Part shown: one piece after another, positions 14,691 through 21,976 of the stretch
Layout: every line of letters begins with the position of its first letter
How positions within the stretch are numbered: the stretch's first letter is position 1
Assembly: GCA_038211615.1 (NCBI GenBank)
Contig: JBBQVL010000056.1
Span: 1 to 30,073, forward strand
DNA: 30,073 bases
Reading direction: 5' to 3'
Source of the DNA: DASWJZ01 sp038211615
GTDB taxonomy: Bacteria; Pseudomonadota; Alphaproteobacteria; Rhizobiales; Afifellaceae
Made by a program: the position numbers and the translations under genes
The notes under the pieces: generated by a model
What the model was told of the DNA's origin: nothing
Databases searched by the model: none
What the model saw: the letters and a program-made list of their open reading frames with translations, nothing else

Positions 14691-15146
14691 CTAGGCCTCG
14701 CGGATCCAGCCCTCGTTCTCGATCCGAAACCTCTGGATCGCGCTGCCCGTCGCGTCGTGCGGCGGAAAGAAGCTCCACTCGGAGACCCAGCAGCGATGGA
14801 CGCGAAGGGCGAGCGCTGTCTTGCCGGCCTCATCGAGAAGCTCCACCAGCATGTCCTGGCGGAATTTCGCCGGAAGTTTCTTCGACGCGAGCGTTGCGAC
14901 CTGGCCAGCCCAGGCTTCGAATTCCGGATTGCGCGGCGGGCCGAGATCAAGAGCGAACGCCTTGAAGTCGGTGCGCCCGGGCAATTTGCCCGGCGGACCG
15001 GGCGACGCGCCATCCCGGAAGGCGATCACGTCGGTGGCCCGGGTAAGACCCGTCACGCGCCTGACGCCGAGCAGCTTCCGGCCGGACCAGGTGACCTGGA
15101 ATCTGAACCGCTCGTACGCGTCAGGACCGCATTCGAGATAATCCAT
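14691..15146 (-). CDS. Phage tail-tube-like protein (T4 gp19 family), orphan
   Basis: 151 residues with a GGGGAGG Shine-Dalgarno before the ATG. The order of features is that of the T4 gp19-like tail tube family: an N-terminal strand FRFQVTWSG, then VTGLTRATDVIAFRDG, a KLPGRTDFKAFALDLG strand pair, an aromatic EFEAWAGQV helix, a lysine/arginine-rich strand RQDMLVELLDEAG, a CWVSEWSFF strand and a closing IQRFRIENEGWIRE. In contractile phage tails, R-type bacteriocins and type VI-like devices such proteins stack into the inner tube. None of the required partners (sheath, baseplate, AAA ATPase, tape measure) is in the window, so it is a lone gene of unknown use. It is divergent from btaA. The family assignment rests on pattern recognition, not on a single diagnostic motif. 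Confidence 0.6.
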   Translation of the reverse strand: MDYLECGPDAYERFRFQVTWSGRKLLGVRRVTGLTRATDVIAFRDGASPGPPGKLPGRTDFKAFALDLGPPRNPEFEAWAGQVATLASKKLPAKFRQDMLVELLDEAGKTALALRVHRCWVSEWSFFPPHDATGSAIQRFRIENEGWIREA

Positions 15147-15221
15147 CCTGTGCCTCCCCTGCGACGCTTCGGGCGATCCTAGGGCGAGGCAGACACGGGC
15201 GCGACCTCGCGCGGGTAATAT

Positions 15222-15250
15222 CCGTCACCAACTCTTCATCTGCCTACCAT
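15222..15250 (+). promoter_or_regulatory. Pho-box-like phased half-sites before btaA
   Basis: Three 7-base elements recur every 11 bases: CCGTCAC (15222-15228), TCTTCAT (15233-15239) and CTACCAT (15244-15250). Compared with the PhoB half-site CTGTCAT/C they match at 6, 4 and 5 of 7 positions. The 7+4 phasing is that of a PhoB tandem box, and it lies 41 bases before the GTG start. BtaA is a known phosphate-starvation gene in rhizobia, so PhoB control is expected; the weak middle half-site keeps confidence moderate. Confidence 0.45.
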
Positions 15251-15290
15251 AACCCTACGCATGCTTCGGCGCAGCGATTCGGGAGGAAGC

Positions 15291-16535
15291 GTGTCAGTCA
15301 CCGGTCAGGCATCGGAAGGTCTTCGGCCCTCCGATGCGCTTCGCGAGGCAGTGCACCGCTTCAAGGCGGCTTCGTTCGACGGCATCCGCGAACGCGTCTT
15401 TACCCTCGCCTTCAAGCGCCTGGTCTACGCGCAGATCTGGGAGGATCCGGAGGTCGATCTGAAGGCGCTTGCGCTGAAGCCCGGCGAGGACATGGTCGCG
15501 ATCGCCTCCGGCGGCTGCAACGTACTCTCCTACCTGACGGCGGACCCGGGATCGATCCTGGCGGTCGACCTGAACCGTGCGCATGTGGCGCTCACGCGGT
15601 TGAAGCTCACCGCGATCCGTCAGCTTCCCTCCTACGATCTCTTCCACCGCTTCTTCGCGAAAGCCGACGCGCGGGCGAACGTCACCGCCTACCGCCGCTT
15701 CCTGCGTTTCGCCGTCGACGACGAGACGCGACGTTACTGGGAGGGGCGTGGCCTCCTCGGCCGACGCCGCATCACGCTCTTCAAGCGGCGCTTCTATCGC
15801 CACGGGATGCTCGGCGTCTTCATTGGCGCGGCGCACGTCATGGCGCGGCTGCACGGCGCCGATCCGCGCAGGATGCTGGCCGCAGGTTCCCTCACCGAGC
15901 AAAGGCGCATCTTCGACTCGGTGCTTGCGCCGCTGTTCGACAGACCGCTGGTCCGCTGGCTGACGTCGAAGAAGACATCGCTCTACGGTCTCGGCATTCC
16001 GCCGGCGCAGTACGATGCGCTGGAGACGGCCGGCGGCGACATGGCCTCGGTCCTTCGTGCGCGGCTCGAGCGCCTCGCCTGCGGCTTTCCGCTGAGCGAA
16101 AACTACTTCGCGTGGCAGGCGTTCGGGCGGAGATACCCGACCGCGGAGGCCGGACCGTTGCCGCTCTATCTCCGCCGCGCCAACTTCGAGACGATCCGCG
16201 GCCGCGCCCAGCGGGTCGCGGTGGTGCGGAGCGCGATCACCGACGCGCTGAAGGCGCGGCGACCGGCGAGCCTCGACGCCTACGTTCTGCTCGACGCGCA
16301 GGACTGGATGACGGATACGCAGTTGAACGCGCTGTGGGCCGAGATCACCCGCACCGCGCGGCCCGGAGCGCGCGTCGTCTTCCGCACCGCTGCTGAGCCC
16401 ACCCTTCTTCCCGGCCGGATCGAGGCAGGCATTCTGGGGCGCTGGACCTACGAAGCCAAGCAGAGCCTTGCCCTGACGGCGGAGGATCGCTCCTCGATCT
16501 ATGGCGGATTTCACCTCTACGTCTTCCACGGATGA
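15291..16535 (+). CDS. btaA: BtaA, S-adenosylmethionine:diacylglycerol 3-amino-3-carboxypropyltransferase
   Basis: 414 residues from the GTG at 15291, preferred over an ATG ten codons earlier because GGGAGGA stands directly before it while the ATG has no ribosome-binding site. The DUF3419 landmarks are clear: RLVYAQIWEDPEVD at about 43-56, the SAM-binding VAIASGGCNVLSYL at 69-82 and ILAVDLNRAHVAL at 89-101, plus a conserved C-terminal DAQDWM and Rossmann-like half. The enzyme moves the aminocarboxypropyl group of SAM to diacylglycerol, forming diacylglycerol-homoserine at the membrane. This is the first step to the phosphorus-free betaine lipid DGTS. The stop overlaps the ATG of btaB in an ATGA, showing translational coupling. 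Pho-box-like repeats stand upstream. Confidence 0.93.
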   Translation: MSVTGQASEGLRPSDALREAVHRFKAASFDGIRERVFTLAFKRLVYAQIWEDPEVDLKALALKPGEDMVAIASGGCNVLSYLTADPGSILAVDLNRAHVALTRLKLTAIRQLPSYDLFHRFFAKADARANVTAYRRFLRFAVDDETRRYWEGRGLLGRRRITLFKRRFYRHGMLGVFIGAAHVMARLHGADPRRMLAAGSLTEQRRIFDSVLAPLFDRPLVRWLTSKKTSLYGLGIPPAQYDALETAGGDMASVLRARLERLACGFPLSENYFAWQAFGRRYPTAEAGPLPLYLRRANFETIRGRAQRVAVVRSAITDALKARRPASLDAYVLLDAQDWMTDTQLNALWAEITRTARPGARVVFRTAAEPTLLPGRIEAGILGRWTYEAKQSLALTAEDRSSIYGGFHLYVFHG

Positions 16536-17194
16536 GCCGCAGCGCCGAGAGCCCGCCCACGGTCCATATCATGGACCGCATCTATGGGCGGCAGCGGCAC
16601 ATCTATGACGTCTCCAGAAAATACTTCCTCCTCGGCCGCGACGTCCTGATCGCCGAGCTGAAACCTCCTCCCGACGGCAGTGTGATCGAGATTGGCTGCG
16701 GCACCGGGCGGAACCTCATCGCCGCGGCGCGCGCCTATCCGGACGCAACGTTCTTCGGCGTCGATGTATCCTCGGCGATGCTGGCCACAGCCCGCGCCAA
16801 TATCCGCCGCTCCGGTCTTGAATCGCGCATCCGTCTGGCGCTCGGCGATGCCGCGCGTTTCGATGCCGCAGCGCTCTTCGGGCGGGCGACGTTCGACCGG
16901 GCGTTCTTCTCCTACAGTCTCTCGATGATTCCGCCATGGCGCGAAGCGCTCGACCAGGCCTTCACGCTGCTCGATCCGCAGGGTGGCCGGCTTCTGATCG
17001 TCGATTTCGGCGAACAGGCGGGACTACCCGCCTGGTTCAAGCGGATGCTCCTCGCGTGGCTGGCGAAATTCCATGTCTCGCCCCGCACCGGCCTGCCCCC
17101 GGCGCTTGAAGCACTGGCCAGAGCGAGAGGCGGGAACCTCGTCCTCCGCCCGCTCTACCGCGACTATGCGCGCCTAGCGCAATTCGTGCGCTGA
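16532..17194 (+). CDS. btaB: BtaB, diacylglycerylhomoserine N-methyltransferase
   Basis: 220 residues, a class I SAM-dependent methyltransferase. The N-terminal HIMDRIYGRQRHIYDVSRKYF (about 11-31) is characteristic of BtaB-like and PmtA-like lipid methyltransferases. The SAM site is VIEIGCGTGRNL (about 50-61), followed by FFGVDVSSAML (about 73-83) and a central FSYSLSMIPPW (about 128-138). It should methylate diacylglyceryl-homoserine three times to give DGTS. It overlaps btaA by four bases (ATGA), which confirms the pathway pairing and rules out a phosphatidylethanolamine methyltransferase as the first guess. The cyclase gene follows 79 bases later in the same direction. Confidence 0.92.
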   Translation: MSRSAESPPTVHIMDRIYGRQRHIYDVSRKYFLLGRDVLIAELKPPPDGSVIEIGCGTGRNLIAAARAYPDATFFGVDVSSAMLATARANIRRSGLESRIRLALGDAARFDAAALFGRATFDRAFFSYSLSMIPPWREALDQAFTLLDPQGGRLLIVDFGEQAGLPAWFKRMLLAWLAKFHVSPRTGLPPALEALARARGGNLVLRPLYRDYARLAQFVR

Positions 17195-17273
17195 CGTCCT
17201 CGTAAAGGCCGCAAGGCTGCTATCATAGCCGGCAAGAGACTCGTCCGACCTGCCGGACGCCGAGGACATCGCC

Positions 17274-18647
17274 ATGGCTGCAGACGCTGTCGCAGAGACC
17301 CCCGTCTACGCGCGGCCCGCGTTGCGGGAGCGCCGCTACGCGCGGGTCAACCAGGGTCTCGCGGCGGAGGAAGCGGCCGGCAGGCTGGTGGCTCTCAAGG
17401 GGCGCACCGCGTCACTGATCGTGATCGGCGCCTTCCTGATGTTCCTCGCGCCCTTTCCCGACGTGCTTTTCTACGAGATATTTCTTGTCGTATTCTTGGC
17501 CGCTGGGTTCGGCCGCTACGGGCTGGAGAAGCTCGGTCTTTATCGTTGGTGGCAGGGCTACGTCCAGATCGCCGCAGACTTCGCCCTGCTTGCCGTCATC
17601 CTCGTCGTTCCCAATCCGTGGGCAACGATACACGCGCCCGTCCAGACGAGCCTCCGCTTCGGGAATTTCGCCTACTTCTACGTCCTCATGGTCGGGCTGG
17701 CCTTCAGCTATCAGCCGAAACTGGTGATCTGGGGTGGAGTCGCGGGTGCGCTCGCTTGGACGACGGCGGTCACATGGGTTGCCATGCAGCCGGACACGAT
17801 TCTGACGCTGCCCAGCGATCCCACGGTCAATTCTTTGAATCTGCAGAATTCCATCCCGACTTTTGTCGATCTCGACACGCCGGTGCGCGACATCGTGGTG
17901 TTTCTGATTGTCGCCGGGCTGCTTGCCGTCGCTGTCGCGCGCTCGCGGCAGCTCGTCGAACGACAGGCGGCGCTCGAACGCGAACGCGGCAATCTCGCGC
18001 GTTATTTCCCGCCGGCGACGGTCGACCGGCTGGCGCGGCAGGACGTTTCGCTGGCGCAGGTGCGCGAGGCCGACATTTCGGTCCTCTTCGCCGATCTGGT
18101 CGGCTTTACCCACTGGTCGGAGCGGCACGCGCCGCACGAGGTGATCGGCATGCTGCGCGAAGTCCATGCGCGGCTTGAGGAAGAAGTATTCCGCAATCAT
18201 GGGACGCTCGACAAGTTCATCGGCGACGGCCTGATGGCGACGTTCGGGACTCCCGACATCGGGCCGCGCGACAGCGTGAACGCGGTGCTCTGCGCGAAGT
18301 CCATCGTCATCGATTTCAAGGCCTGGAACGAGCGGCGGCATACGCGCGACAAGGCCCCGGTGCAGATCGCCGTCGGGGTGCATTTCGGGCCGGTGGTCGT
18401 TGGCAACATCGGCACCGACCGGCGGCTCGAGTTCGCCGTGCTCGGCGATACGGTCAACGTTGCGAGCCGGCTGGAGGCGCTGACCCGGGAGCTTGGCGTC
18501 GCCGCAGTGATCAGCAGCACGGTCGCGGAAGCCGTGCGGCGCGAAGCACCAGACGAAGCCGACGAGATTCTCGCCGGCTTTGTCTATCGCGGCCCGATGA
18601 CGCTCCGCGGGCGGGATCATCCGGTAGAGGTGCTGACCTTCGGCTAG
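17274..18647 (+). CDS. Membrane-bound class III adenylate cyclase
   Basis: 457 residues. The N-terminal half holds about six hydrophobic segments (roughly 46-62, 66-79, 96-113, 132-146, 150-170 and 206-222), with a loop of about 35 residues before the last one that probably faces the periplasm. A short helical linker (224-243) leads into the cyclase homology domain (about 265-457). Catalytic residues are intact: metal Asp274 (LFADLVGFT) and Asp318 (DKFIGDG), Lys314 and Asp392 at the adenine-selecting positions, and Asn395 and Arg399 in the TVNVASRLE transition-state segment. It should make cAMP as a homodimer. The ligand sensed by the membrane part is unknown. It sits between btaAB and phoX in the same direction, though with its own ribosome-binding site (GAGGA). 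Confidence 0.9.
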   Translation: MAADAVAETPVYARPALRERRYARVNQGLAAEEAAGRLVALKGRTASLIVIGAFLMFLAPFPDVLFYEIFLVVFLAAGFGRYGLEKLGLYRWWQGYVQIAADFALLAVILVVPNPWATIHAPVQTSLRFGNFAYFYVLMVGLAFSYQPKLVIWGGVAGALAWTTAVTWVAMQPDTILTLPSDPTVNSLNLQNSIPTFVDLDTPVRDIVVFLIVAGLLAVAVARSRQLVERQAALERERGNLARYFPPATVDRLARQDVSLAQVREADISVLFADLVGFTHWSERHAPHEVIGMLREVHARLEEEVFRNHGTLDKFIGDGLMATFGTPDIGPRDSVNAVLCAKSIVIDFKAWNERRHTRDKAPVQIAVGVHFGPVVVGNIGTDRRLEFAVLGDTVNVASRLEALTRELGVAAVISSTVAEAVRREAPDEADEILAGFVYRGPMTLRGRDHPVEVLTFG

Positions 18648-18726
18648 ATCGGACGCGCTCGCGTCACCGACGCAAGTGACGGAGTATTCAGGCTCCCGCC
18701 GCGCGGCCTGTTAACGTCTTGCCTGC

Positions 18727-18744
18727 CTGTCGTCTGACTGACAT
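18727..18744 (+). promoter_or_regulatory. Pho box before the phoX-like gene
   Basis: CTGTCGT (18727-18733), spacer CTGA, CTGACAT (18738-18744). Each half differs from the PhoB consensus half CTGTCAT at one position, with the canonical 4-base spacer, so 12 of 14 positions match. It ends 50 bases before the phoX ATG, and a possible -10 element (TAGAAC, 18755-18760) follows at the distance expected for PhoB-activated promoters. Confidence 0.7.
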
Positions 18745-18794
18745 GCGGGCCTCCTAGAACGGCGGTGAAACGATCACCACCTCTGGAGAGCCAC

Positions 18795-20435
18795 ATGAGA
18801 CTGAAACGCACCCTATTCGCTTCCGCGAGCCTCGCGGCGCTTGCCTCGGCCTCCGCCTTCGCCGCCGGCATGACCGGTCTCCCGCAGGCTGTGGAAAAGG
18901 TCGACGGCGTTCCCTCCGCCAACATGATCGCCCCCGGCCTGATCGAGGTCCCGGTGGCAAGCGGCATGATGAAGCTCGAGAACGGCTCCGGCGCGTTCCC
19001 CTATTACGGCTTCGCCGGCGACGGCGACATGATGCCGGCCTACGCCGACGTGCAGACGAAGGACATGCACGTCGAGGCGACCAAGACCGAGCCCGACAAG
19101 AACACCTATCTCGTGATGACCGGCCTCGGCGGCCCGACAGCCGGCTACGATTACGGTACGCATTTCCTCTACCAGGGCCATGAGGTCGGCCCGGAGGATC
19201 CCGATGGCCACGCGCTCGGCGTCATCACCCGCATCAACCTCGACGCCGACGCCGCGCATCGCGTCACGCTGATGGCGGAGAAGGATGTCGACGGCGCGCC
19301 GGTGCCGACGATCGACGGCTCCGTCTGGGACCCCTTCGCCAAGCAGCTCCTGTTCAGCGCCGAAATGTCGGCTCCGGACGGCGGTATCTGGCAGGGCACC
19401 GCCGAGTTCCCCTCCAAGGTCGTGCGCCTGACCGGCATGGGCAGCGCCGGCTATGAGGGCATCCAGGTCGACAAGAACGGCGCGATCTGGATCGTCGAGG
19501 ACGACGACGACAAGAAGGGCAAGGACAACCCCCACTCCAAGCAGCCGAATTCGTTCGTGTATCGCTTCGTGCCGAAGGACAAGACGGACCTGACGAAGGG
19601 CGGCAAGCTCGAGGCGCTGCAGATCATGACCGCCGACGGCCAGCCGATCACCTTCCACGCAGACGCCGTCGACGCCGACATCACGTCGGAGGGCATGAAG
19701 CAGCTCCACACCTACGGCACATCGCTGAAGACGGCGTGGGTGGTGGTGCACGACACCGACACCGACGGCATGGAGCCGTTCGCGGCGAACGACCTCGCCA
19801 AGGCGAAAGGCGCGACGCCGATGAAGCGTCCGGAGAACGGCCAGTTCCGTCCGGGCTCAGACTTCAAGGAGTTCGCTTTCACCGAGACCGGCGACACCAA
19901 CGCCACGACAGAGGTCGGCGCGGCCTACGGCGGGTTCGGCGGCATCCTGAAGATCTCGCAGGCAAGCGCCGATGCTGACGAAGGAACTATCAGCCTCGTC
20001 TATCTGAGCGATGAGGCCCATTCGGGCTTCGACAACCTCTCCTTCTGGTCGGCCGACGAGGTGGTTGTGGTCGAAGACGCCGGCGACACGCTCCACAGCC
20101 AGCGTCACGCCTACGACTCCGCCTACGTAGTCGACCTGACCGCCGACTACTCCAAGCCGGGCACCCAGCCGGCGCGTATCATCGCGATCGGTCGCGATCC
20201 GCTCTCGACCATCGACACGATGATCGGCGCGGCGAAAGCGGAGGGGTTCCAGAACGAGGGCGACAATGAGATCACCGGCATCCACATCTCGGACGGCGAT
20301 CCGACCGAAGCCGGGCTGATCGGGACCAAGGCCCCGACGCCGTTCCAGGGCGGCTGGCGCGTGTTCTACACGCAGGAGCATGGCGAGAACACGACCTTCG
20401 AAGTGCTCTCGGCAGGCGCATCGGCGACCAATTGA
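18795..20435 (+). CDS. phoX: PhoX/DUF839 family secreted phosphatase
   Basis: 546 residues from the ATG at 18795 with GGAGAG upstream. Residues 1-23 are a plain Sec signal peptide (ending SAFA); no twin-arginine motif is seen, which differs from classical Tat-exported PhoX. The body matches the DUF839/PhoX beta-propeller family: GSVWDPFAKQLLFSAE (about 178-193), GYEGIQVDKNGAIWIVEDD (about 219-237) and GFDNLSFWSADEVVVVEDAG (about 414-433). The last two resemble the metal-ligand Glu and Asn blades. Acidic loops (DTDTDG, DDDDKKGKD) suggest calcium binding. The likely role is release of phosphate from organic phosphates outside the cytoplasm, and the upstream Pho box supports this. DUF839 also contains proteins without shown phosphatase activity, so the symbol is tentative. 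Confidence 0.75.
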   Translation: MRLKRTLFASASLAALASASAFAAGMTGLPQAVEKVDGVPSANMIAPGLIEVPVASGMMKLENGSGAFPYYGFAGDGDMMPAYADVQTKDMHVEATKTEPDKNTYLVMTGLGGPTAGYDYGTHFLYQGHEVGPEDPDGHALGVITRINLDADAAHRVTLMAEKDVDGAPVPTIDGSVWDPFAKQLLFSAEMSAPDGGIWQGTAEFPSKVVRLTGMGSAGYEGIQVDKNGAIWIVEDDDDKKGKDNPHSKQPNSFVYRFVPKDKTDLTKGGKLEALQIMTADGQPITFHADAVDADITSEGMKQLHTYGTSLKTAWVVVHDTDTDGMEPFAANDLAKAKGATPMKRPENGQFRPGSDFKEFAFTETGDTNATTEVGAAYGGFGGILKISQASADADEGTISLVYLSDEAHSGFDNLSFWSADEVVVVEDAGDTLHSQRHAYDSAYVVDLTADYSKPGTQPARIIAIGRDPLSTIDTMIGAAKAEGFQNEGDNEITGIHISDGDPTEAGLIGTKAPTPFQGGWRVFYTQEHGENTTFEVLSAGASATN

Positions 20436-20458
20436 TCGCCGGATAGCGGACGTCGAAA

Positions 20459-20485
20459 GGAAGGGCGGATATCCTCCGCTCTTCC
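20459..20485 (+). other. Stable hairpin between phoX and corA
   Basis: GGAAGGGCGGA (20459-20469) pairs with TCCGCTCTTCC (20475-20485) over eleven positions with one G-U wobble, around the loop TATCC. It lies 23 bases after the phoX stop and 12 before the corA start. There is no T-run after it, so it is either a Rho-dependent or weak terminator, or a leader element of corA. Confidence 0.5.
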
Positions 20486-20497
20486 TGAAGTCCCGGT

Positions 20498-21526
20498 GTG
20501 GCGCAGCAGCAATTGCATGTCGTGACCCAATCCCCGCTTCCGGATGACATCGGCGAGGAGGGTGTCGTCGCGGCGGGAGTCTATTCCGGCGGCCGGCGCG
20601 TCTGCGATACGCGAATCGAAGATTCCGGCGAATGGGCGAAGCGGCCCGGCCACGTCGTGTGGATCGGGCTCTACGAGCCATCGCCGGAACTCCTGCGCCG
20701 CGTGCAGCGGCAATTCGACCTGCACGAGATGGCGATCGAGGACGCCGAACAGCCGCATCAACGCCCCAAGCTCGAGCAATACGGCGAAGGGCTGTTCATC
20801 GTCGCGAGAACCGCGCAGCTCGTCGGGGGCCGGATCGCCTTTGGCGAGACGCACCTCTTTGTCGGCCACGGCTACGTCGTGTCGGTCCGCCACGGCGCAT
20901 CCACCAGCTATGCCAGCGTGCGCCAGCATCTCGAAGCCTGCCCGATCGTCCTGTCGAACGGCGCCGACTATATCCTCTACGCCGTCCTCGACTTCATCGT
21001 GGAAAACTACGGCCCGGTGCTGGAGGCGATCTACGCCGAAGTAGACGAGATCGAGGACAAGGTCTTCTCCACCACCCTCTCGGAAGCGGCGATCGAGCGG
21101 CTCTACATGCTGCGCCGCGACCTGCTGCGGCTCCGGAATGCCGCCGTGCCGCTGATCGAAGTCTGCCGCCGGCTCGAGCACGCCGAGGCGCGCCGCGTCG
21201 AGCAATCGATGCAGCCGCTCTTCCGCGACGTGACCGACCACGTTCACCGCGTGCAGGAGGAGATCGATTCGCTCCGCGAGGTCCTCGCCTTCGCATTCGA
21301 GGCGAGCCTGATGACCGGCCAGGCGCAGCAGGCGGACGTCACGCGGAAGCTGGCAGCGTGGGCGGCGATCCTCGCCGTTCCGACCGCGGTTGCCGGAATC
21401 TACGGCATGAACTTCGTCGAGATGCCGGAATTGCACTGGCGATTCGGCTACTTCGTAGTGCTTGGCACGGTCACTGCAATCTGCGCCGTTCTTTACTGGC
21501 GGTTTCGCAAGCACGCCTGGCTTTGA
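20498..21526 (+). CDS. corA: CorA family divalent cation transporter
   Basis: 342 residues. The cytoplasmic domain (1 to about 280) ends in the long helix typical of CorA. The two transmembrane helices lie at about 285-302 and 317-335, separated by the signature GMN (303-305) in AGIYGMNF. The basic C-terminal RFRKHAWL is also typical. CorA pentamers let Mg2+ (or Co2+, Ni2+) into the cell; the extended YGMNF form with acidic residues after it (VEMPE) is usual for Mg2+ members. The start is a GTG with a poor Shine-Dalgarno; a strong hairpin sits just before it. It is separated from phoX by only 62 bases in the same direction, so some read-through is possible. Confidence 0.9.
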   Translation: MAQQQLHVVTQSPLPDDIGEEGVVAAGVYSGGRRVCDTRIEDSGEWAKRPGHVVWIGLYEPSPELLRRVQRQFDLHEMAIEDAEQPHQRPKLEQYGEGLFIVARTAQLVGGRIAFGETHLFVGHGYVVSVRHGASTSYASVRQHLEACPIVLSNGADYILYAVLDFIVENYGPVLEAIYAEVDEIEDKVFSTTLSEAAIERLYMLRRDLLRLRNAAVPLIEVCRRLEHAEARRVEQSMQPLFRDVTDHVHRVQEEIDSLREVLAFAFEASLMTGQAQQADVTRKLAAWAAILAVPTAVAGIYGMNFVEMPELHWRFGYFVVLGTVTAICAVLYWRFRKHAWL

Positions 21527-21718
21527 GCGTTCAACGCGGCCGCCCGAGCCCGGCGAATTTCCGGCAAAGTTACTGAATTATTAAAGCCTTAACGCTCTGT
21601 GGCATTGCAGCCATGCGTTTGCTGCAGTGCACAATCCGGATCGTCCCCCCTATATCGCGAGGTGACCGCAGAACGCTGCGGGCGTCCGCCACGAGGCGGG
21701 CGAAGAAGGATGAAGACA

Positions 21719-21886
21719 ATGCCACGTACGACCACTTCCAACACGCTTTACGGCCGTTTCCGCCGTTGGCGTCGCTATCGCGACACGGTTCGCGAACTGC
21801 AGGGCCTTTCCAGCCGCGAGCTGAACGATCTCGGCATTCTGCCCGCCGACATCGGCCGCTTGGCGCGCGAGGCTTCTCGCCTCTGA
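21719..21886 (+). CDS. DUF1127 small basic protein
   Basis: 55 residues, starting at the second of two close ATGs (21719) because AAGGA at 21706-21710 is correctly spaced for it and too close to the first (21710). The Arg-rich N-terminal half (GRFRRWRRYRDTVREL) and the C-terminal LSSRELNDLGILPADIGRLARE are the DUF1127 domain in full. In rhizobia and relatives such micro-proteins are highly expressed and linked to RNA turnover, phosphate or carbon regulation and fitness in hosts, but their mechanism varies. A clear intrinsic terminator follows, so this is a single-gene transcript. The 192 bases upstream contain TATATC at 21650-21655 as a possible -10, and TGC/GCA half-sites around 21614-21630. 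Confidence 0.9.
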   Translation: MPRTTTSNTLYGRFRRWRRYRDTVRELQGLSSRELNDLGILPADIGRLAREASRL

Positions 21887-21909
21887 GCATCGGCAGAAAT
21901 GCCACGAAC

Positions 21910-21947
21910 AGGCCGGGGGCGCCAGTCGCCCGCCGGCCTTTTGTTTT
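21910..21947 (+). terminator. Rho-independent terminator of the DUF1127 gene
   Basis: AGGCCGG-GGGCG (21910-21921) pairs with CGCCC-CCGGCCT (21927-21931 and 21933-21939) as a twelve-base-pair stem with one bulged G and a CCAGT loop, followed by TTTGTTTT. It is the best intrinsic terminator in the window and lies 24 bases after the stop. Confidence 0.88.
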
Positions 21948-21976
21948 GCCGCCGGGGGTTCCCGGGAGCGCAGTTC

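Noticed and set aside
14691..15146. Part of a prophage
   Set aside because: No integrase, terminase, capsid, lysis or other tail genes and no attachment repeats are visible on either side.
18662..18681. Terminator after the adenylate cyclase
   Set aside because: The CGTCAC/GTGACG stem has only six pairs and no T-run; read-through toward phoX cannot be excluded.
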